NCBI RefSeq assembly: GCF_000482845.1
Contig: NZ_KI519513.1
Coordinates: 33,410-97,409 of the forward strand
From: Anaerobiospirillum succiniciproducens DSM 6400
GTDB lineage: Bacteria > Pseudomonadota > Gammaproteobacteria > Enterobacterales > Succinivibrionaceae
DNA length: 64,000 nt
Direction: 5' to 3'
Part shown: in pieces, positions 57,176-64,000 of the stretch
How the letters are laid out: every line of letters begins with the position of its first letter
How positions within the stretch are numbered: position 1 is the first letter of the stretch
Translations under genes and position numbers: made by a program
Notes under the pieces: model-generated
Seen by the model: only the letters and a program-made list of their open reading frames with translations
Told to the model about the DNA's origin: nothing
Databases searched by the model: none

Positions 57176-58285
57176 CTAGTCAGGGTAAGCAATTAAGACT
57201 AGATCTGTAGATGGACTACCAAGTGTTGAGCGACGGATGCAGAACTTATAGCCTAAGTTTAGATCTTCAAGATAAGACTTAAGCTCATAGAACTCAGGGG
57301 CATTGTGATAGATAGCTACTACTAGCAGCGGGCGCTGGCTCTTAATAGTATCGAGGGCACCTTTGACGATCTCTACCTCAAAGCCTTCAACGTCAATCTT
57401 AATTACGCCCACTTCAAGCTGATGCTCTTTGACATAGCTATCAAAGGTAATTACTGGTACATCCTCATAGAACTCAGGGATATTGTAGTCAGCAGTTACG
57501 GATGCGGTAGCGTCTACCTTGCCTTGAAAGCCTGAGATACGTAAGGTATCGCTCTTATCGCCCAAACCTGTCTTAACAGGGATAACACGGCCTGATGCAA
57601 CATCTGCAGATAAGGTTTTGATCATGGACTCGTAGTTGCCGCTTTGAGGCTCAAAAGCATAGATCTTAGAGAGGCTATAGAGATCTCTAAACAGTATGAC
57701 GGTATCGCCAATATAGCCACCGATATCAACCACTGCCTTACCATTGAAGCGTTCTTGGTAGTTAACCTCGACCATACCCTCGCTATCGGCCTCTACCTTT
57801 AGATTGGCAGCAACCTCTTCATGCAGCTCACTCTTTTTGACCTTGCTAAGAAGCGGCAGCACATCATACATGCCGTATAAATTGGTGTAACTTGAGCTCC
57901 ACTCGAGGTTAACTTGCTTTAAGAAAGCAGGCTCACCCTTAGCTACCCACTCATCATGACGATTAAACAGATAGCGATCAGTATCAGTCCAAAAAGCTTG
58001 TTGCTTGACTAAGCAATCATTAGCATTGATGACGTAGTGCACCATACGCTCATGATTTTTAACGTATTCTACAGATACCTCATCCATGCCATCTAGAAGC
58101 TTAGCTCTAACATCACGCATGACATGGGTGTCCATGTAATCAACAAAGCTTTGCTTGAAGATATAGTCGAGTGAGATATAGTTCGTCTTGATGTATGTGG
58201 CAAAGCCATGAGCATCTAAGGCAACACTCTCACCGCTTGGTAAAGTGATGTGGCCAAAAATCTCTGTTTGATTATCTGCACCCAT
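57176..58285 (-). CDS. FkbM-family methyltransferase (paralogue of the gene at 60071)
   Basis: This 369-residue protein has a unique N-terminal 165 residues (LDYIFKQSFVDYMDTHVMRDVRAKL and onward), then a SAM site VVDIGGYIGDTVILF, AFEPQSGNYESM and the FkbM signature VIKIDVEGFEVEIVKGA. The tail YKFCIRRS...PSTDLVL is shared with the gene at 60071; the two align over their whole length and flank the GT4 gene. AGGA lies 8 bases before the ATG. Confidence 0.88.
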   Translation of the reverse strand: MGADNQTEIFGHITLPSGESVALDAHGFATYIKTNYISLDYIFKQSFVDYMDTHVMRDVRAKLLDGMDEVSVEYVKNHERMVHYVINANDCLVKQQAFWTDTDRYLFNRHDEWVAKGEPAFLKQVNLEWSSSYTNLYGMYDVLPLLSKVKKSELHEEVAANLKVEADSEGMVEVNYQERFNGKAVVDIGGYIGDTVILFRDLYSLSKIYAFEPQSGNYESMIKTLSADVASGRVIPVKTGLGDKSDTLRISGFQGKVDATASVTADYNIPEFYEDVPVITFDSYVKEHQLEVGVIKIDVEGFEVEIVKGALDTIKSQRPLLVVAIYHNAPEFYELKSYLEDLNLGYKFCIRRSTLGSPSTDLVLIAYPD

Positions 58286-58510
58286 TGTATTGTCCTGTTA
58301 CTTTTGTTCTGTTACCTGTTCTTAACGTTCTTAAGCAAGGGAGGCTAATCATCTATGCCCAGAATGTATATCAATGCATGCGTCTAGATTTGCTAGCCTT
58401 AATGGCCTTAGCTTCAAGATCTAGCCTTAGCTACGTTAGCCACAAAATCTACGAGATTAGTCTCTCTTAGCATCTAGCTTTGCGTGCTTGGGCTAGGCTT
58501 TGCTCTAAAT

Positions 58511-59869
58511 CTAGCTTTGCGAGCCTTGTCTGCTCTCGTCATGGAGCTTTCGCAAGAAGTATGGCGTGAGGAAGAATGACTTATCGTGAGGCTGTTTGTT
58601 CTTACGACCTTGCTCAAGGAGTGGCTTAATCATGCCCACTAAGCGCTCGAGGCTCTTATCGCAAGCATTGTACTGAGCTGCCTCATAGGCCTTTTGAGAG
58701 TAAGTCTCATAGTCAGCTAAGATGCTCTCTAATGCATCAAGATAAGGTTTAATTTCCTTATCATCAGGAACTACGCAATTGTTATCCTTAACCGCTTGCG
58801 GAGGATCAATTAAGATGCCTCCAAGTACAGAGTCATCGAAAGTAGCGCTGCTATCATTATTAATGACTACCTTACGACCAATGGCCTCTGGCAAGCCGCC
58901 AAGATTACTGGCGATTACCGGAACACCATTGGCGTTAGCCTCGGTTGCAACCATGCCCCAGGCTTCGTTGCATAAAGATGGCATCATGACTACTTTTGAA
59001 ATGGAGTAGACCTCGTTCATGGCCTCAGTATGCTCAGCAACATCGATATTGCTCATGACATACTGTGAGTTCTCTTTAGTAATGAAACGCTCACCATTCT
59101 TGTGAACTAAAGCTTGCACGGTCGCGTTGTAGTCTGCTCGATTCTTTACAATTAAGAAGCGATATTGTGAGTCAGGATGGCGCTCTTTAAAGGCTAAAGC
59201 CGTCTTAATGAAGATGGAAATGCCCTTATTGTGACTTGGATTGACGTAAGTGATATAGCGCGGATTTTCTGCCTTGTGAGCTGCCTTAACGCGCTTTTCA
59301 TCGATACACACACCAAAGTGCTTAACTTTAGCCGTGTGCTCGGAGATGCGCTCGTAGTAGCTTGCTAAAGCATATGAGTTGGTGAAGACTAAATTACAAT
59401 CAGGGAATCTAAAGCACTCATGGGATGCATTACATAAAGCATAGGCGCATGGAATGCCACGGGTTTGAGCCTCACGACGCAAACTTAAAGAGAAGAGATC
59501 TGGGGCAAAACCCATCATCAAATCTGGCTCATATACATCAAGCAGACGTACAAAGATATTCCACAGATTGTTCTGATCTTGCTGCTGAATGTAATCAAGC
59601 TTTTTGCCTTGGGTTTGCACCACATAGTAGTGCAAGGAATCGAGATTAAAGTCTCTTAAGAAACCTGACTTGAGCTCTACTTGAGGGACGATGCGATCAT
59701 AGACTACAGAGCCCGACTCATTGTCCATAGCATCTGTGCACAGCACGATCACCTTACAATTCATAGCCGCTAACTGCTCTAAGATGAATTTGTTAGAGAT
59801 CGCTGCTCCATTTGAGGTATCTAAGAGATTGCTAATTGAATACCAAAGTATGGTATATGGCTTTTCCAT
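58511..59869 (-). CDS. GT4-type glycosyltransferase
   Basis: This 452-residue protein has the GT-B fold of family GT4. The N-terminal half includes YSISNLLDTSNGAAISNKFI. The nucleotide-sugar half has ITYVNPSHNKGISIFIK and the E-x7-E region PSLCNEAWGMVATEANANGVPVIAS. Sugar and acceptor cannot be read from sequence. I took ATG 59869 (MEKPYTILWYSI) over the frame opening at a TTG (59902). It stands between two paralogous FkbM genes with spacers of 225 and 201 bases. Confidence 0.87.
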   Translation of the reverse strand: MEKPYTILWYSISNLLDTSNGAAISNKFILEQLAAMNCKVIVLCTDAMDNESGSVVYDRIVPQVELKSGFLRDFNLDSLHYYVVQTQGKKLDYIQQQDQNNLWNIFVRLLDVYEPDLMMGFAPDLFSLSLRREAQTRGIPCAYALCNASHECFRFPDCNLVFTNSYALASYYERISEHTAKVKHFGVCIDEKRVKAAHKAENPRYITYVNPSHNKGISIFIKTALAFKERHPDSQYRFLIVKNRADYNATVQALVHKNGERFITKENSQYVMSNIDVAEHTEAMNEVYSISKVVMMPSLCNEAWGMVATEANANGVPVIASNLGGLPEAIGRKVVINNDSSATFDDSVLGGILIDPPQAVKDNNCVVPDDKEIKPYLDALESILADYETYSQKAYEAAQYNACDKSLERLVGMIKPLLEQGRKNKQPHDKSFFLTPYFLRKLHDESRQGSQS

Positions 59870-60070
59870 AGTCGAACCAAATTGCAGTGTAAAAATGCTC
59901 AAGATGAGCGTAAAAATCAGGCAAACCTACTTTGCAAGATCACAATATCATGCTAGCAGTACTATAAAGCTTTTGTCAGCTCAGGCATACAAGCACTTCG
60001 ATTAGTGGATGCTTAGAAGTGTATTATGCACTGTAGGCTGGTTAGCTTACGTGATTATGCTAAAACTTAA

Positions 60071-61141
60071 TTAATCTTGATAGGCAACTAAGACTAAATC
60101 GGTAGATGGCACACAAATATTGCTGCGACGGATGCAGAACTTATAGCCTAGATTGAGGCTTTCTAAATACGGCTTGAGCTCATAGAACTCAGCGGCATTG
60201 TGATAGATAGCAATCACGAGCAGCGGCTTATAAGTCTTGATGGTATTTAGTGCGCCTTTGATGATATCTACCTCAGCACCTTCAACATCTACCTTAATTA
60301 ATCCAACTTCTAAGCCATGCTCTTTAGCATAGTCATCAATGGTGACCACCTCAGCCTCTTCGTAGAGCTCAGGATTGGCATAATCATAGTATGAGCTAGC
60401 AGTTGCATCAGCTGCTGCCTCGGCTCTAGTGCCAGAAAAACGCAAGGTGCCTTTTTGACTACCGAGGCCCTTCTGTACCGGAACAACCTGACCATTTTCG
60501 ATAAATGGCTTAACGAAGTTGCATAAGAAGTCGTAGTTTTTCTTCACCGGCTCAAAGCTGTAAATCTTGGACTTTTCAAAGATATCTTTGAACAGCACCA
60601 CGGTATCGCCAATAAAACCGCCAGCATCAATTACAGCCTTGCCGTTGATAAATTCCATATAGCTAAGCTCTTCTTGTTCATTAGAGCTTACGCCGCTTGT
60701 AGATTTTTTAGCTAATCCAAGCACCTCATACATGCCGTACAGATTAGTGTATGCGGTCGAAAAATCCTGATTAACCTGTTGTAGTAGCGGAATCTGACCA
60801 GATGCAACAATCTCACGGTTACGCTCGAGCAAAGCCTTGTCAGTTTCCGTCCAAAACATATCAGACTTAATCAAAGACTGATCGCTTACACGCTGGAAAT
60901 TAAGCAAATATTCAAAGCGGTCAATGTAGTCGCAAGACACAGCATCGAGCCCCTCTTTAAGCTTTGCTCTGATGGGGGCCATGGCATGAGTATCTTGATA
61001 GTCAAAGAAGTTTTGCTTAAACATAAAGTCATATGTCGCATAATTTTCTATGACAAAACGACCGAGCTCTTCTGCGTTTAGGCCTACTCTGTTGCCATTG
61101 CTATCGACGATATAGGCAAAAGCTTCGTTGGTTTCTGACAT
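60071..61141 (-). CDS. FkbM-family methyltransferase (paralogue of the gene at 57176)
   Basis: The 356 residues have the same arrangement as the gene at 57176: N-terminal part with YDFMFKQNFFDYQDTHAMAPIRAKL, SAM site VIDAGGFIGDTVVLF, SFEPVKKNYDFL and the signature LIKVDVEGAEVDIIKGA. Tails are near-identical (YKFCIRRSN...PSTDLVLVAY). The ATG at 61141 aligns with the start of its paralogue; a frame opening at 61180 adds 13 residues without a ribosome site. The duplication with an intervening GT4 suggests a repeated GT-methylation module. Confidence 0.88.
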   Translation of the reverse strand: MSETNEAFAYIVDSNGNRVGLNAEELGRFVIENYATYDFMFKQNFFDYQDTHAMAPIRAKLKEGLDAVSCDYIDRFEYLLNFQRVSDQSLIKSDMFWTETDKALLERNREIVASGQIPLLQQVNQDFSTAYTNLYGMYEVLGLAKKSTSGVSSNEQEELSYMEFINGKAVIDAGGFIGDTVVLFKDIFEKSKIYSFEPVKKNYDFLCNFVKPFIENGQVVPVQKGLGSQKGTLRFSGTRAEAAADATASSYYDYANPELYEEAEVVTIDDYAKEHGLEVGLIKVDVEGAEVDIIKGALNTIKTYKPLLVIAIYHNAAEFYELKPYLESLNLGYKFCIRRSNICVPSTDLVLVAYQD

Positions 61142-61395
61142 GGATCTTTGCTCAATGGGATTACAAATTGTTTCGTGCATCTACTGCGCGGGCGATGTGT
61201 TGCATATATGACTATTGCTCATACATGTACGAGCAGCAATACGTATTAACCATGCATCTGCGAATTAGAAACACCATCTAATGTATTGATGCATGGCTAT
61301 GCTCTTTAACGAATGCGCCTATCTTTGCTAATGTGTCGGCGCACAAATAAGCTTGGATTAAGCGCTTTAGCCATTAAACCTTGGCGTTTAGCTCT

Positions 61396-62970
61396 CTAGT
61401 CCTTAAAGGCTAAGGAGCCGCTTGAAAGATCAAAACAGTCAGGCACAAAGATGATGTTTAAGTAAGCTGCATCGCCTTTAACATCCGCAAGATTGTCATA
61501 AACTTCATTCACGTAATCCAAATTAATCGGAATGATGGTGTTTTCTAAATCCTGATTAATACACAGCATAGTGTAGTTGTACTTATTAACCAGATCCTCG
61601 TGGAATGTAGGCCTGCCTGATTTAGCTAATAGAGCTGGCAAAAACTCAGATACAATCAGTGGTCTAAAGCCTTGCTCAAACATCTTCTTAGCACCAGCAA
61701 AGACCTTTGGCTCATGGCCCTCAACATCAATAAGAATGATATGTGGCCACTCAGACTTGTCCTTATCGGCATAGAAGTTATCTAAGGTATCTGCCTTAAC
61801 AGAGATCTTGGTGTACTCTGAACCAAAAGCCTCAGTATTGCCTTCAAAAGCAAGGAAAGAGTTATTGCCTGCATTGGTGCTGTTGATAAAGAAGTCAAAC
61901 TCACCTTGGCTATCAGACAGAGCCATGTTAATGGCATTGACACGATGCTCTAACTGATTGAGCTTAATGCTATTGGTAAGATAGCTAAAAGTCTCTGGAG
62001 TTGGTTCAAAAGCATCGACTGTTACATGGCTAGTAAACTTAGGTGCAAGCAAGCTATACCAGCCTAAATTGGCACCGATATTGGCAAACTTGAACTTGAC
62101 GTACTTTGAAGCATACAGCGCCAAGAGCTTAGCAAAAGTCAAAGTCTCAGGAAGCTCCCAATAGCCATGCTCTTTAACCTGAGGGGATAAGAAGATATCG
62201 TGTTTCTCATCGATATTGTAGATTTGCATGACATATGGTTCACTGCCACAGCCACGTACGCCTGCAGGCAAATGTGAATTAAAGGAGCTATAGTCCTCGC
62301 TTGTGAGCTCATCAATTCCAGGGATTTGCACCAGAGCAAAATTATGGCCCGCAACTTTGCGGCATGCCAAATAGAAAGTATTGGCAGTAAAAGGACACTC
62401 AATACCGTCTAAGTCCTTAAGTATATCTGCCTCACTTGCATACTCTTTACCCTCAATACGTGACATCGCAACCGAGCTAAAGTGGCCTAAGGACTTAAGT
62501 GACATGAAATCAACACCTGCATTATCAAAGGCCTGCAGGGTATGAGCTAAGCCTGTATCTCGAGCTACTTTCTTACGCCAGCTAGCATCAAGCATGGTGA
62601 TGAGGCCCTCATTAACCGTACGCACTAATAGCGGATCGTTAATGGCCTTGATGTAATCTTCATGAGTGGTCTTGATCTCAACTAGCGCACCATGAGCACA
62701 AACACGGTAGAGCTCACTCATCAGAGCTACAAAGTTTTCTTTAACCTCAGCATCATTGCCTATACGCTCTAAGGTGAAGATAAACTTAACTGCACAAACA
62801 CTGTTATCTTTAAGAGCTTTTAAATCGCTGACGCTGCCAATAGCATAGTGATCGTGCTTTGCCTTTTTCTCAGGCAGAGCAATGTAGCCATCAAACTTGA
62901 AAGTATCGCCTCCAAATGAGATGCACTGTAGTTGTTCTGTAGCTTTGTTATTCTTCTTGCGATCGACCAT
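61396..62970 (-). CDS. Two-domain FkbM-family methyltransferase
   Basis: The 524 residues comprise an N-terminal domain (about 1-220), which looks like a degenerate class-I methyltransferase: VCAVKFIFTLERIGND...NFVALMSELYRVCAHGALVEIKT fits the later strands of that fold. Then comes an FkbM domain with FANIGANLGWYSLLAPKF, VDAFEPTPETFSYL and ILIDVEGHEPKVFAGA. I set the start at 62970 (MVDRKKNNK), since the 45 codons before it are hydrophobic and lack a ribosome site. It is the first gene of the minus-strand cluster. Confidence 0.83.
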   Translation of the reverse strand: MVDRKKNNKATEQLQCISFGGDTFKFDGYIALPEKKAKHDHYAIGSVSDLKALKDNSVCAVKFIFTLERIGNDAEVKENFVALMSELYRVCAHGALVEIKTTHEDYIKAINDPLLVRTVNEGLITMLDASWRKKVARDTGLAHTLQAFDNAGVDFMSLKSLGHFSSVAMSRIEGKEYASEADILKDLDGIECPFTANTFYLACRKVAGHNFALVQIPGIDELTSEDYSSFNSHLPAGVRGCGSEPYVMQIYNIDEKHDIFLSPQVKEHGYWELPETLTFAKLLALYASKYVKFKFANIGANLGWYSLLAPKFTSHVTVDAFEPTPETFSYLTNSIKLNQLEHRVNAINMALSDSQGEFDFFINSTNAGNNSFLAFEGNTEAFGSEYTKISVKADTLDNFYADKDKSEWPHIILIDVEGHEPKVFAGAKKMFEQGFRPLIVSEFLPALLAKSGRPTFHEDLVNKYNYTMLCINQDLENTIIPINLDYVNEVYDNLADVKGDAAYLNIIFVPDCFDLSSGSLAFKD

Positions 62971-63470
62971 GATTTTAGCTCGCTTATGTTCATGCTTTTG
63001 ATTGAGCGCTATGCTCAATGACAGAAAACCTAAGTTGTCTAAATAAAGATAAAGTGTCAAAACAAACAGCTCCATGCTAGCGCTCAGACATAGCAAGCAT
63101 GGCACGTTGTCAGCAAACTATTTGTGCAATTTGCAACTGTTCTAACACTCAATTAGGACATTAGATTGTATAGCAAAACAAATAGCCTAGTGCGTTAGAT
63201 GCAACATAATTATCTAAAACACAGCCTCTCTTAGAAAACTTGTACCAAATCACTATACAAATTAGCTAATCTCTAAATTTGATCCTAGAAAAGCAAAGCT
63301 AAATCACCTTCTCTAAATAAAATTTCACATCTTAATTACAAGCCATAATTTGAGCGTATTATGTATTAGGCAGGTACTATCAGCTCATGCCTTGGGCAAG
63401 GCTGGCTCATTTAGCTTGTGCCTTACTTTAGCCTTAATTGTTCTATGTAGGCAGTATCGAGGTGGACTCT
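62971..63470. other. Divergent spacer upstream of the glycan cluster and the last gene
   Basis: It contains promoters for the minus-strand cluster and the plus-strand gene at 63471. It is AT-rich with no repeat or hairpin I would call. Confidence 0.55.
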
Positions 63471-64000
63471 ATGACAATGCGTATTTTAACCACAGGCGAA
63501 ATCCATTCTTTTGCTCAACTGATTGATAAAACCATGGTCTATGTAGACAAGACTAAACCATTATGTCTGATGGCCTCTCAAAAGGATGATATTCTGCTAA
63601 CTAGACCTCGTCGTATGGGCAAAAGCACGTTAGTAGATACACTTGAGTATCTGTTTTCTAAAGGCACAGTAGGCACAGAAGGGCTCTACTGCCACGAGCA
63701 TTGGCCTGAGCCTAATCGCTATTTCGTCTTTCACTTTGATTGGAGTACCTTTGTAATATCTTCAGTAGATGATTTTAAGCAACGCTTAAATGATGATCTG
63801 GATGGCTGGGCTTTATACTTCGGGTTTGAAATCCCTACAAACAAACGTTTAGCTAGGCGTTTCGAGTTTTTAATTAAAGCATGCATTGCTAAGCTTAAAG
63901 ACGAGGCGTTTTTAGCTGCGCATCCTGAGCTAAAGGAGGGTGATCGCCCATTTTGTAGCGATAGAGTTGTGTTACTTATTGATGAGTATGATGCCCCTCT
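63471..64000 (+). CDS. AAA-ATPase-like protein, N-terminal part (cut by window end)
   Basis: The visible 176 codons match the N-terminus of the gene at 47700: SFAQLIDKTMVYVDKTK, the Walker A RPRRMGKST, then EGLYCHEHW, a LAAHPELKEGDRPF segment (the other copy has LKQHRELSDGDRPF) and the Walker B VVLLIDEYDAPL, where the window ends. GAGGTGG lies about five bases before the ATG. It has the same predicted ATPase plus nuclease-like family assignment; the C-terminal domain is outside the window. Confidence 0.88.
   Translation, partial: MTMRILTTGEIHSFAQLIDKTMVYVDKTKPLCLMASQKDDILLTRPRRMGKSTLVDTLEYLFSKGTVGTEGLYCHEHWPEPNRYFVFHFDWSTFVISSVDDFKQRLNDDLDGWALYFGFEIPTNKRLARRFEFLIKACIAKLKDEAFLAAHPELKEGDRPFCSDRVVLLIDEYDAP

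Overview
The window looks like a chromosomal segment of an anaerobic, flagellated, moderately AT-rich gammaproteobacterium. The best guess is a Succinivibrionaceae relative (Anaerobiospirillum or Succinivibrio type). This is inferred from Gammaproteobacteria-type housekeeping proteins (NhaB, DsbB, RNase D, RlmJ, YheS, HinT, RdgC, YqcC, TrhP, GyrA, SerC, FadD) together with an aspA-dcuA pair for anaerobic C4-dicarboxylate metabolism and a tandem flagellin operon. No rRNA, tRNA or CRISPR array was found. Gene density is low: many intergenic spacers run 0.3-2 kb and carry degenerate short tandem repeats and hairpins.

Layout. 1-3486: four tandem minus-strand flagellin genes (the first cut by the window edge), two with poly-Gly or Pro/Ala/Gly-rich linkers. 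4270-10679: nhaB, dcuA and aspA, with a strongly structured non-coding stretch below dcuA. 12671-16309: dsbB, rnd, rlmJ. 16761-18538: an ISAs1-like element with a 142-bp MITE-like element (perfect 10-bp target duplication) inserted near one end. 18697-24218: an exported protein, yheS, an LpoB-like lipoprotein and hinT. 25077-25256: a 59-residue stand-alone copy of the glycyl-radical tail of class III ribonucleotide reductase. 25944-30670: an atypical P1B ATPase with two HMA_2-like proteins and two small glycine-zipper membrane proteins, a set resembling ferrosome (fez) loci. 31643-45129: tatD, a greatly extended fadD, serC, an FkbM methyltransferase, yqcC, gyrA (with a degenerate GyrA box) and rdgC. 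45680-55360: trhP, an AAA-ATPase/nuclease-like protein, glpQ, two hexapeptide acetyltransferases and a glycerate kinase. 55377-56033: a decayed IS630-type element. 56312-62970: a minus-strand glycan-modification cluster (TylF-like MT, FkbM, GT4, FkbM, two-domain FkbM). 63471-64000: the start of a second AAA-ATPase-like gene.

How the genes may work together. AspA makes fumarate from aspartate and DcuA exchanges C4-dicarboxylates, which fits fumarate respiration with succinate export; NhaB would handle sodium. The NrdD-tail protein could act as a spare glycyl-radical domain for anaerobic dNTP synthesis, by analogy with GrcA/YfiD and pyruvate formate-lyase. The ATPase/HMA/glycine-zipper group could form an iron-storage compartment. 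The methyltransferase/glycosyltransferase cluster and the acetyltransferases could decorate a surface glycan, possibly on the flagellins. These functional links are inferences.
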